Made by a program: the position numbers and the translations under genes | NCBI RefSeq assembly: GCF_036417355.1 | Contig: NZ_CP143889.1 | Span: 1-64,000 of the forward strand | Direction: 5' to 3' | DNA: 64,000 bases | Origin: Akkermansia sp. RCC_12PD | GTDB lineage: Bacteria; Verrucomicrobiota; Verrucomicrobiia; Verrucomicrobiales; Akkermansiaceae | The notes under the pieces: generated by a model | Told to the model about the DNA's origin: nothing | Database searches by the model: none | The model's input: the letters and a program-made list of their open reading frames with translations, nothing else | Part shown: piece after piece, positions 30,141-38,646 of the stretch | Layout of the letters: the number at the start of each line of letters is the position of its first letter | Position numbering within the stretch: the first letter of the stretch is position 1

Positions 30141-30866
30141 ATGAGGAATTTACATGCACTTGTCCTGGCCTGCCTGGCGCCCTGTCTCGCCCTGTCCGCC
30201 CTGGCGGACGCCCCGTCCCCTCTGTCCCCCATTTCCCGGGAAGGGACGAAAAGCTGGAAAGACCGCTACGATCAACAGGTGGAGCAGCTCAGGAACAATC
30301 CCTGCGGCGTCCTGTTCCTGGGGGATTCCATTACGGACTACTGGGACCGGGACGGAAAACAGGCATGGGATAAGATGTTCAAACCCTACCATCCCTGCAA
30401 CTTCGGCATTTCCGGGGACCAGACTACCAACCTGATCTACCGCATCACTCATTCCGGCATGCCGGCACAGACGGATCCCAAACTGTGCATCGTCATGATC
30501 GGCACCAACAACACCGGACATTTCAAGGGAGGGGAAGACCCGGAAAAAACGGCCATCGGCATCCTGGGGGCGGCGCAGCACCTGCTGGTGCGCTTCCCGG
30601 ACACGCACGTACTGCTTCTGGGAATTTTCCCCCGCGGCAGCGGCCCGCAAGACAAGCTGCGCCAGCACAATGATAAAATCAACGCCATTGTGGCGCAATG
30701 CAAACTGCCCCGCACCACTTACGTCAACATCAACAAGCGTTTTCTGGACTCCTCCGGCAGGCTTCTGCCCGGCATCAGCAGGGACAACCTGCACTTCACG
30801 GAAAAAGGCTACGCCATCTGGGCAGACGCCGTACTCCCCTACATCAAGAAATACTGCAGGCCGTAA
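30141..30866 (+). CDS. Exported SGNH/GDSL-family hydrolase
   Basis: The 241-residue protein has a Sec signal (MRNLHALVLACLAPCLALSALA) and all four SGNH blocks: LFLGDSITDYW with the nucleophile Ser, GISGDQTTN with Gly, IMIGTNNTG with Asn, and DNLHFTEKGY with the catalytic Asp and His. The pattern is closest to the platelet-activating factor acetylhydrolase beta/gamma-like subgroup, which includes carbohydrate O-deacetylases. In a mucin degrader an extracytoplasmic sugar O-acetylesterase is plausible but not proven. It is divergent from rpoN and stands alone. Confidence 0.88.
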   Translation: MRNLHALVLACLAPCLALSALADAPSPLSPISREGTKSWKDRYDQQVEQLRNNPCGVLFLGDSITDYWDRDGKQAWDKMFKPYHPCNFGISGDQTTNLIYRITHSGMPAQTDPKLCIVMIGTNNTGHFKGGEDPEKTAIGILGAAQHLLVRFPDTHVLLLGIFPRGSGPQDKLRQHNDKINAIVAQCKLPRTTYVNINKRFLDSSGRLLPGISRDNLHFTEKGYAIWADAVLPYIKKYCRP

Positions 30867-31200
30867 GGGAAGCTTCCAAGGCAGTGCCGCCTGCTGCTGC
30901 CAGCGCGGCCTTGCCTCCTTCCTTTTCCCATCCTGCCTAAAGCATCAGCGGCAGATGGAATCACCCCTTTTGCGGATGACAGGAAAACCATGAAGGCCGG
31001 GTGCCCGAATGCCGGGAGCTGCCGGGTCCGGAGGGATGGAAACCTCCACGGAAACGGCCCTGGAGAATCCTTTGAAAAAACTCTCCATCCATGGGGGAAA
31101 ACCTGGCGGAGGCGCCCGCAAGGCAGGCCGCATCTCCAGGCCGGAAAATCGGAAAAACATTGATTTTTTCTCCATCTGCCCCTAAATTCCCCCTCCCTTC
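30867..31200. other. Intergenic region upstream of mntP
   Basis: These 334 bases contain no convincing gene. Short hairpins such as GGAGG/CCTCC (about 31030-31050) occur. I looked for the yybP-ykoY manganese riboswitch, which often precedes mntP, and did not find its conserved elements. Confidence 0.45.
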
Positions 31201-31791
31201 ATGAATCCGGCTGATTTACTCTTTCTGGCATTTGCGCTATCCGTGGACGCCTTTGTAGTAGCCTTCTCCTTCGGCCTGATCATCAAGAAAAACCGGTTCC
31301 GCAACGGCATGGAAATATCCCTGGCCACCGGGGGCGGCCAATTCCTGATGCCCGTGCTGGGCTTCTTCCTCACGGGAACCGTACACGGCTACATAGCGGA
31401 ATGGGACCACTGGCTGGGATTTGCCGTCTTCACCATACTGGGGATCAACGTCATCCGGGAGGGCAGGAACCACAGGACGAACAAGGAACTGCCCGACGTC
31501 TCTTCCCTGACGGCCTTCACCCTGCTGGGCGTCGGCATAGCCACCAGCATAGACGCCCTCGTAGCGGGCATCAGCATTTACCTTTCCTCTGTCCAATGCG
31601 GGGCCTCCCCGCCGTTCCACGCGGTATTCCTACCCGCGGCAGTCATTGGAACCACCACCTTCCTCTGCACGGCTGCCGGCTTTTTCCTGGCCCGCAAACT
31701 GCACCGGTTCCCCTCTTTCCATCTGGAAGCTGGTGCGGGAATCATCCTCATCGGCCTGGGAGTGAAAATGCTCTGCGACCATATGTGCTGA
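31201..31791 (+). CDS. mntP: Manganese efflux pump MntP
   Basis: MntP exports Mn2+ from the cytoplasm. The 196-residue protein shows six hydrophobic segments in two repeated halves, and both halves carry the family's membrane-embedded Asp motifs: ALSVDAFVVAFSFG (about 12-25) and TSIDALVAGIS (about 116-126). GGGQFLMPVLGF is a further family segment. The leader before the ATG is pyrimidine-rich (CCCCCTCCCTTC). Regulation by a metal riboswitch could not be supported. Confidence 0.92.
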   Translation: MNPADLLFLAFALSVDAFVVAFSFGLIIKKNRFRNGMEISLATGGGQFLMPVLGFFLTGTVHGYIAEWDHWLGFAVFTILGINVIREGRNHRTNKELPDVSSLTAFTLLGVGIATSIDALVAGISIYLSSVQCGASPPFHAVFLPAAVIGTTTFLCTAAGFFLARKLHRFPSFHLEAGAGIILIGLGVKMLCDHMC

Positions 31792-31916
31792 CCCCCGGAA
31801 TGGCGGAGGTTTTTCATTCCATCACTGAAAAAAACGCTCTTATCCAACCGTAATAAGCCGGAAAAGGAACTGGTACCGCGCACCCTTTTCTGCTATTCTT
31901 GTAAAAGCTTTTCCAC

Positions 31917-34145
31917 ATGAATATTTCACATCTCATTCTCTGTACCTCCCTGCTTGCCGCGCCCATCTGCGCGGCTCAGGACTTTACGGAACCGGAAGCG
32001 GCAGCTCCGGTCGTTGCCAGTCCCCTGCCTTCCTCCATGGCTCAAAAAATTTCCTCCGGCGACTTTGCCGGCCTGCAAACGGAAATCAGGGAAGCCCTGC
32101 AAGCCGCCGGCGAACAAACCAAAGCCACACAGAAACTGCTTCAGGATAACAAATACCGGCACCTGCTGGACATTCACGAGCTGCTGCGCGTTACGGGACC
32201 GGACAACATGAAAGCCATCTTCTCCAAAAGCCCCCAGGATGCGGCCTTCGTCAAGGCATTTCTGCAAGACCCGGGGTGGATGGAACTCTACCTGGGCGCG
32301 GGCCTCATTCCGGAAAACTCCCCGACCGGCATCCAAATTCTTTCCGATATCTGGAAAGCCGACGGCAAAAGCCCGGACTTCCGCACCTACCAGTCCCTAG
32401 CTACGGGAATCGCCTCCGTCTTCTCCACGGGTCCCTTCGCCGGAAAACTGAAGGCCAACTCCGCCAACTGCAACCCCGTGCGCCGCTACCAGATCTTTAA
32501 AAAACTGCATCAGGAAAACAAGCTGCACCCCGGCTTCATCAAGCTGCGCCCGTGGGAAATCCGCTTCGTCACCGGCATCCATTGGGACGACAAATCCTAT
32601 GAATGGCTCAACGAGCACATCAACCTGCCCTGGCGGCGCTACACGGACGCCTGCTGGGCCGCTCCCTATACGGGCAACAACTTCTTTGGAGACACCATCC
32701 AGGGCCCCCTCTTCTACGTCCCGTGGCGTGACTCCAGCGGCGAGGCGGAAAACACCCGGACCATCGGCGGCGTCTGCGGCGGCCTCTCCCACTTCGGGAC
32801 CATGGCGGCGCAGGCGCACGGCATTCCGGCCTATCCCGTGGGCCAGCCCGGCCACTGCGCCTATGCGGTGCGCGTGAAGCGCGGACAATGGAAAGGCGGT
32901 TTCGGCGGTCCGGACGGCGGCATGCACAACCACATCTTCGGCAGCGAGGCGCCTACCTCCTACCTGCTGATGGAAGCCGTTTTTGCGGACAATGAAAAAA
33001 TAGACCTGGCGTACCAGTGGGCGTACCAGGCCCGGCTTGACGAAATCCTAGGCAACAAGGACAAGGCCATCCAATCCTGGCAGGAAGCGCTCAAACAAAC
33101 GCCCCTCCATCCTTTCTTCCGCACGGAGCTTCAGCGGCTTCTTCTGGAAAAACAGGGCATGCAGCCCATCGACTGGTACGTGTACGCCAAGGACGCCCTC
33201 TCCCACTACAAGGGCAACGGATTCGCCGCCTTTGGCATCCTCAAGGACGTACAGAACAAATTCCTGATGGACATTCCCCCTGCGGACCGCATTGCATGGT
33301 TCCGGGACCTGCATGAAACAATCGCCGCCACTCCCACCTCATGGGCGGTAAAATTCCAGCCTGTGCTGGACTCCCAGTCCGCCTTCCTGACCACGCCGCA
33401 GGAAAAGGCGGCCTATCTGGAAACGGTTCTCTCCACCCACCTGAAAACGGGAGACGGCACCAACTTCGGCCAGGCGCTGGAATGGGCCGTCAAAACCTTT
33501 GTGGAAAACGGGCAGGCGGACACCTTCTCCAGCGCGTTCGCCAAGGTGGCCCAGCAGGCGGGCGGCAATGGAGCCTCCGGCTCCGCTCCCGATCCCAAAA
33601 AGTTGAAGGAAGCGTATGGAAAGGCCATTTACGCCACGGAAGTGGCACGCTCCATTCCGGCCTTCCAGACTCTGAGCAAAGCCGCGGCTTCCTTCTCGGA
33701 CGCCAATACTTCCTCCAACACCGTTAATACACCTGTGCCCCAGGACTGGAAGCTCGTCCCCGCCGACGGCATGGTCAGGTGTTCCACCACCTGCCAGTGG
33801 GACAGCCCGTGGGACCACATCAACCTGCTGCGCCCGTGCGGCGGCTCCCACCACACGGACAAGGAAGCCAATCCGAACGTTATTGTGGAACTGAAAAACG
33901 GCGTGAATCTGGCGGGACTCATCATCACCAAGCGCAACGGCAATGAAGACCGCATGAAAAAGATGGAAGTCTCCACCTCCACGGACGGCGCCACCTGGTT
34001 CCCCCTGGCTTCCACGGACAACATGTCCAAGGAATGGGTAGTCACCGCTCCGGAAGGCACCAGGGCAAAATGGATCAAGGTGGAAGCCAAAAACGCCCAG
34101 CCCGAATTCATGCACCTGCGCCACATCCTCGTTTACGAAAAGTAA
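31917..34145 (+). CDS. Exported transglutaminase-like protein with F5/8 type C domain
   Basis: The 742-residue protein has a Sec signal (ILCTSLLAAPICA). A central region contains GGVCGGLSHFGTMAAQAHG with Cys at about 287 and QPGHCAYAV with His at about 313, the Cys/His spacing of transglutaminase-core or papain-like folds. A helical TPR-like stretch follows (about 365-430). The last 145 residues (from about 600) resemble a discoidin/F5-8 type C carbohydrate-binding domain (LIITKRNG, STDGATWFPLASTD). The catalytic assignment is inference from motif spacing. The next gene starts 27 bases downstream and is probably co-transcribed. Confidence 0.6.
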   Translation: MNISHLILCTSLLAAPICAAQDFTEPEAAAPVVASPLPSSMAQKISSGDFAGLQTEIREALQAAGEQTKATQKLLQDNKYRHLLDIHELLRVTGPDNMKAIFSKSPQDAAFVKAFLQDPGWMELYLGAGLIPENSPTGIQILSDIWKADGKSPDFRTYQSLATGIASVFSTGPFAGKLKANSANCNPVRRYQIFKKLHQENKLHPGFIKLRPWEIRFVTGIHWDDKSYEWLNEHINLPWRRYTDACWAAPYTGNNFFGDTIQGPLFYVPWRDSSGEAENTRTIGGVCGGLSHFGTMAAQAHGIPAYPVGQPGHCAYAVRVKRGQWKGGFGGPDGGMHNHIFGSEAPTSYLLMEAVFADNEKIDLAYQWAYQARLDEILGNKDKAIQSWQEALKQTPLHPFFRTELQRLLLEKQGMQPIDWYVYAKDALSHYKGNGFAAFGILKDVQNKFLMDIPPADRIAWFRDLHETIAATPTSWAVKFQPVLDSQSAFLTTPQEKAAYLETVLSTHLKTGDGTNFGQALEWAVKTFVENGQADTFSSAFAKVAQQAGGNGASGSAPDPKKLKEAYGKAIYATEVARSIPAFQTLSKAAASFSDANTSSNTVNTPVPQDWKLVPADGMVRCSTTCQWDSPWDHINLLRPCGGSHHTDKEANPNVIVELKNGVNLAGLIITKRNGNEDRMKKMEVSTSTDGATWFPLASTDNMSKEWVVTAPEGTRAKWIKVEAKNAQPEFMHLRHILVYEK

Positions 34146-34172
34146 CATCAACCACTCTCCGCCACTCACTCC

Positions 34173-35390
34173 ATGTTTTACAGCATCACTACACTCCCCC
34201 GCCTTCTGGCGGCGGCCGTCATCCTTGCGGCGCCTCTTCAGGCCGCCCTGCCCGCCTACCATGCCGTCAAGGATGAGGCAAAAACCGTCAACAAATACAT
34301 GATCGTCGTCTGGGCCGGCACGGACTGGTCTCCCAAGTCACGGGAAGTCACGCGCGCCGCGGAACACCTTTCCAAAAGCTCCGCGGAACCTGTTCTCTGG
34401 TGCGTCCAGGACGAGCGGGAGGAAATGACGGAAGAAGAAAAGAAACTGCCCAAGCCGCCCGGTGCCGTCTGGAACATTCCCGCCATCCAGGTAGTCTCCC
34501 CGGACGGCCACACGGTATTCCTTTCGGAAGGCGTTTCCAGAGACACACTGCCCGCCGTCGTGAAACAGGCGGTGGAAGCCGTCAAGCAGCAGAACAAGGC
34601 CAATGCGCTGTGGGAAAAAGCCGCTGCCGCCTCCGGAGCTAACGCGGCCGCCCTGTACGGGGAAGGCCTTCAGCAGCTCCCGCCCTATGCGGCACGGGAA
34701 AGAAAAGACATTCTGGAAAAAATCAGAAAGGCGGATCCGGAAGATACCCGGGGCATGCACTTCAAATACACTTTCAACCACTTGCCCTACATTGAAAAAA
34801 TCCAGAGGATGGTGAACGACTCCGCCAAGGACGGCGGCCAGAAGGACTACAAGGCCGCCCACGCCTATGTGGACAAGCAGCTTAAAATACCGGGCATGAC
34901 TCCCCTGCAGAAACAACAGGTCATGGCCGCCAGATTCTGGCTCTACCGCAATGAGGGGAAAAAGGATCTCGCCCTGAAAACCCTGACAGACATCGCCCGC
35001 ATCTCCCCCAAGACACTGATGGGCGTGGGAGCGCAGAGCTACTACCGTTACCTGACGGAACCCGTCACTCTCAAGGAACCGCGCATCACGGGCTACTATC
35101 TCCGCCCGGAAATGACGCCTACCCGCGTCAACATTGCCGGCATGCTCAACGGCCCGGGCAATTACAAAATAACCTTCAAGATGAACAGCGGCGGATGCAG
35201 CATCCGCAATCCCCGTTTCATGAGGGGTACGCGCGTTGTCAGTGAACTGCCCCGTGACCAGCAGGACAAAAATGGCAGGGAATTCATCCTGCGCCTCTCC
35301 GGCTCGGAAAAACCGGACCTGGTCTTCGACTGCCAGGGCCACGGCTGGTTTGACGTGGACTGCGACATCATCGTTACCAAGGAATCCTGA
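34173..35390 (+). CDS. Exported protein with thioredoxin-like N-terminus lacking CxxC
   Basis: The 405-residue protein has a Sec signal (LLAAAVILAAPLQA). An N-terminal region (about 40-130) runs YMIVVWAGTDWSPKSREVT and later IPAIQVVSPDGHTVF, the layout of a thioredoxin fold with the cis-proline strand, but the CxxC position reads GTDWS and has no cysteines. A helical middle follows, then a beta-rich C-terminal domain (about 300-405) ending CQGHGWFDVDCDIIVTK. No redox role is therefore likely. It is probably co-transcribed with the transglutaminase-like gene and followed by a strong terminator. Function unknown. Confidence 0.65.
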   Translation: MFYSITTLPRLLAAAVILAAPLQAALPAYHAVKDEAKTVNKYMIVVWAGTDWSPKSREVTRAAEHLSKSSAEPVLWCVQDEREEMTEEEKKLPKPPGAVWNIPAIQVVSPDGHTVFLSEGVSRDTLPAVVKQAVEAVKQQNKANALWEKAAAASGANAAALYGEGLQQLPPYAARERKDILEKIRKADPEDTRGMHFKYTFNHLPYIEKIQRMVNDSAKDGGQKDYKAAHAYVDKQLKIPGMTPLQKQQVMAARFWLYRNEGKKDLALKTLTDIARISPKTLMGVGAQSYYRYLTEPVTLKEPRITGYYLRPEMTPTRVNIAGMLNGPGNYKITFKMNSGGCSIRNPRFMRGTRVVSELPRDQQDKNGREFILRLSGSEKPDLVFDCQGHGWFDVDCDIIVTKES

Positions 35391-35406
35391 TACCCTGGCA
35401 TCCGAG

Positions 35407-35455
35407 TCAATTAAAAGAGCTGTTCACATTACTTGTGGACGGCTCTTTTAATTGA
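35407..35455. terminator. Strong, probably bidirectional terminator
   Basis: TCAATTAAAAGAGC (35407-35420) pairs perfectly with 35442-35455. The stem continues for seven further pairs, two of them G-T, around the loop ATTACTT. A- and T-runs flank the GC part, so it can stop transcripts from both sides. It lies 16 bases after the stop at 35390. Confidence 0.85.
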
Positions 35456-35555
35456 TACCTTAATCTATTTTTGATCTACTTAACACTTACCATGTAAGTA
35501 ACATCTCTGAGCATCACATCTTCTCGGAGTATTATTTACTGCTACTCATAATGTT

Positions 35556-35910
35556 TCAAATGTGCATCTTTATTGCAACAGATATAGACAATATGAACTG
35601 GTAAAAAACCTCATTCATTTTTCGTACGTTAGTACCAATGTTAAATCCATCATCATCTTTCACACTAAGAGTATCTCACTCCGATTTTGCTTGAACATCA
35701 TCTTCTTCCATCAATTCGTGTCGTTCATTATCATCGTTCTTGATATGAAATGCAAATGCAACATCGCTATCGGCATATCTTCTCCATTAAACATATCCAA
35801 TACATCTTCAATGCCACCATCACCCATTGCAAGTTGATCAAGATGATCGCATCGGCTTCTACTTTTACCTCACTCCGTATGAAATAGCCCAAGAAGCTAT
35901 CGTAGTCGGT
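35556..35910 (-). pseudogene. Decayed AT-rich gene, unknown family
   Basis: On the minus strand coherent protein-like sequence continues across three frames: YDSFLGYFIRSEVKVEAD near 35905-35850, then GDGGIEDVLDMFNGEDMPIA near 35830-35770, then DVAFAFHIKNDDNERHELM and EEDDVQAKSE. An in-frame TGA is followed without a frame change by DTLSVKDDDGFNIGTNVRKM and about 20 more residues to a TGA at 35558-35556. Two frameshifts and one stop thus interrupt a single former gene. I do not recognise the family. It lies just downstream of the propeller protein gene. Confidence 0.55.
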
Positions 35911-35911
35911 A

Positions 35912-38437
35912 TTATTTTATTTCATTTTTTTGCATCTTATATTGCTTATATAACTCAAATCTATTTTTAGACTTGGTAATTTCATACGACTTTTTCTTCA
36001 TTTCATCAACTGACATTGGTGGCTCGGAAGAAGAACCGGGCAAATATGATTTCCATTCTATACCCAATAATTTCATATCAAAAATTTCTAAAGGAGTAAA
36101 CGGAATTACACGCGGACTTTTCGGAAAAACTAAAGAAGAACAATAAATACCGCTTAGACGTTCCTGTTTATTAAACCAAGACTTTGCCATCAGCTCTTCC
36201 ATGGCATTTCTTTCTTCTTGATTCCATAAATTCAAATGCCATCGCATAAATTTAATAGTATCTAATTTTTCTCCATTTTTAACAGCAGTCCGGTAAATAT
36301 ATGTTTTCAATGCCTCACTTCTTGAGGCATCGTTAGCATTTGCAGGAATTTTAGCAACGTTATCAAAAATATTAATTATTCCTTTTGTAGTTTCTTCTCC
36401 ATTGATGGAGGGAGGTTTCGGATAGATATTACAATATTGACGGGAGGGATGTTCTCGGACATGTTTGTTTCCTTTTCCATCCAAGAGTTTTGTCACAAAA
36501 ATACCGTTTAAAATAGTATTAAAAGAATTATTCTTACAAATTCTGATCGCATAAAGACATCCACCTTTGGCAAGGAAAGATTTATAAACACCTGAGCGTG
36601 TGAAGAAATTAACTCGGCTTCTTGCAAGAACAGGATATTTAGTCAACTTGGAAATATCACCTTTTTCAAGAGTATCTTTTAACTCATAATTATTATTAGG
36701 TGATTCCATAAGGGGAAATTTCCTGACCTCTATCAGATAATCGCGCAAAGCCGGATTTTTCTCATGTCCATTCGGGTTATAAAAATAAAGAGCGAAATGA
36801 TACCATCCCTGAGGCAATGAGAGAAAGGCCCATACATCTGGACCATCAAATGATCTTGCATAATTTTCACCATGATCATCCCATTCAGCCTCTGTCCGAA
36901 TACCAGACATAATATTCCTTAATACATTTTCATTATTATTGGCACATCCCCAATGAATCCAATGTCGAAGCCCTTCTCCTTTTTTCTGATTCGCTCCTGT
37001 TTTCCCTACCACAGAAATTTTTTGATTAGGAAAACTGTAAAAATAGTCATCTCGTGGAGCATTGGTAGCACATAAAAGAGCATAATCACGACCATAGCGT
37101 TCGCACCAATCCCCTTTTGTGTTCCAATCCTCTTTCCAGAAAAAAACATCTCTTTTATCACTATGGAGTTTATTTTCCCCTAAGGCTGTCAAATTCTCCA
37201 CAGAAAGCACTGATGGCTCCTTAGGAAAAGGAGGACACTGGTCTATTTCATGTTTATCAAAAGTCCATTCTTTTTTCCCCCGTTCAAGCATGACTAGCCC
37301 TTTTCCATAAGTTCCAGCTAATACCGTACCATTTGGATAAGCTACAATGGTTGTAACGAATTGAGATGAAAGTGAATTTCTTTTATCTTTACCGTAATCC
37401 TTAATAACTGAATGAGTTTTGTGATCTAGCAAGATTGCTCCGTAACTTCTAAACCCTACAAAAATCCCTTTCTCCGTAGATTGTAAGGCAGATACATAAT
37501 CCTCTTTCAGAAAATAATCATTTTTTACAACTCTTTTTTTATTTCTAGAGATTTTTGCTCCAAACACACCTTCATTTTTGAAATTATAATCTGTTCCTCT
37601 CATATATTGCCAATTACCTGTTTTAGAAGTCCAAGCTAAACCGCCGCAGGTAGCAAGAAGAATACTGCCATTATGCCCTTCCATAATAACATTGCAAAGA
37701 TTGGAAGGTAGCCCTTCCCCTGAGGGAGTTTCCGGCTGGCGGATATTTTGTTTTTCATCCCAATACCATTTAGACTGTATTGTCTTCCATTTCAAATATC
37801 TATTTTGAGAAGAGGAATAGGAAACTCCCCCACAATGATAAGCTACCCATAACATTCCCTTTTTATCAAAGCATAACGAAGAAACTTGATCTGATACCAA
37901 ACCATCGGCACGTGTTAGATCCTTCCAACTTTCATCCTTGGGATTATAAATGCTTACTCCACCGGAAGAAGCTATGGCTATTTCCCCACTTAATGGAGAC
38001 ACGGCCAGAGCGTACACTCTGTCCCCTAAAAGAACAGTTTCCTGAGTGTAAGTTTTCCATTCCTCCCCATTGAAGACGGCAACCCCACTATGGTCTGTTC
38101 CTACCCATATACGCCCCTGTTTATCCTGTACTATGCAACGAAAATCAGAAGTATTCGGAAAATTTTTAAAATAACGAAGATCCAACCACGAATCGTTTTC
38201 TCTTGATCCAGCATCCAATCGGTAAATGGACGCGTTTTCACCAATCACCCATAACGAGCCATCAGTAGCCAACATTGTACCTGTAACATAGGAAATGGGG
38301 CATACGGGAAATATATCTGGAACAGATACTGTCGTTGGAACTCCAAGAAGAGACGATGGTGAAATCATTCCTAAAAATGGAAAAAATATCCCACATAAAA
38401 AACGTTTAACAACGGATAATTTCATGAATCGGATCAT
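35912..38437 (-). CDS. Exported beta-propeller protein (two-component-regulator-propeller type)
   Basis: The 841-residue protein starts with a signal-like hydrophobic stretch (VKRFLCGIFFPFLGMIS; an alternative ATG is at 38425). About 40-400 hold repeated propeller blades with the pattern of two-component-regulator propellers, for example GRIWVGTDHSGVAVFNG, GEIAIASSGGVSIYNPKD and GMLWVAYHCGGVSY. No histidine kinase follows. The C-terminal half includes a segment (KGDWCERYGRDYALLCAT ... AEWDDHGENY ... YHFALYFYNPNGH) reminiscent of exported proteins of Planctomycetota and Verrucomicrobiota. The gene is strongly AT-rich relative to the core genes on either side, suggesting acquisition. Function unknown. 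Confidence 0.65.
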   Translation of the reverse strand: MIRFMKLSVVKRFLCGIFFPFLGMISPSSLLGVPTTVSVPDIFPVCPISYVTGTMLATDGSLWVIGENASIYRLDAGSRENDSWLDLRYFKNFPNTSDFRCIVQDKQGRIWVGTDHSGVAVFNGEEWKTYTQETVLLGDRVYALAVSPLSGEIAIASSGGVSIYNPKDESWKDLTRADGLVSDQVSSLCFDKKGMLWVAYHCGGVSYSSSQNRYLKWKTIQSKWYWDEKQNIRQPETPSGEGLPSNLCNVIMEGHNGSILLATCGGLAWTSKTGNWQYMRGTDYNFKNEGVFGAKISRNKKRVVKNDYFLKEDYVSALQSTEKGIFVGFRSYGAILLDHKTHSVIKDYGKDKRNSLSSQFVTTIVAYPNGTVLAGTYGKGLVMLERGKKEWTFDKHEIDQCPPFPKEPSVLSVENLTALGENKLHSDKRDVFFWKEDWNTKGDWCERYGRDYALLCATNAPRDDYFYSFPNQKISVVGKTGANQKKGEGLRHWIHWGCANNNENVLRNIMSGIRTEAEWDDHGENYARSFDGPDVWAFLSLPQGWYHFALYFYNPNGHEKNPALRDYLIEVRKFPLMESPNNNYELKDTLEKGDISKLTKYPVLARSRVNFFTRSGVYKSFLAKGGCLYAIRICKNNSFNTILNGIFVTKLLDGKGNKHVREHPSRQYCNIYPKPPSINGEETTKGIINIFDNVAKIPANANDASRSEALKTYIYRTAVKNGEKLDTIKFMRWHLNLWNQEERNAMEELMAKSWFNKQERLSGIYCSSLVFPKSPRVIPFTPLEIFDMKLLGIEWKSYLPGSSSEPPMSVDEMKKKSYEITKSKNRFELYKQYKMQKNEIK

Positions 38438-38646
38438 CTTATGATATTTATGATCCTCATATAAAAAAAACAGGAGTCAATCTATTTCATTCAATAATGG
38501 TAAAAATATACTATTTAGCAAATATCATTCTATATATGAGATTGGAGATTAAAAATACTAATCTATTAAAATAAAAAAGGAAAATTCAATATTCCAAAAA
38601 ATAAAGATGTGAAATAAAGAAGAATGATATACATATAATCAAAAAG
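38438..38646. other. AT-rich intergenic region
   Basis: The 209 bases between the propeller gene and rarA are very AT-rich and contain no recognisable gene or terminator. Confidence 0.5.

Noticed and set aside
30867-31200. yybP-ykoY manganese riboswitch upstream of mntP
   Set aside because: I searched by eye for its conserved junction elements and found none.
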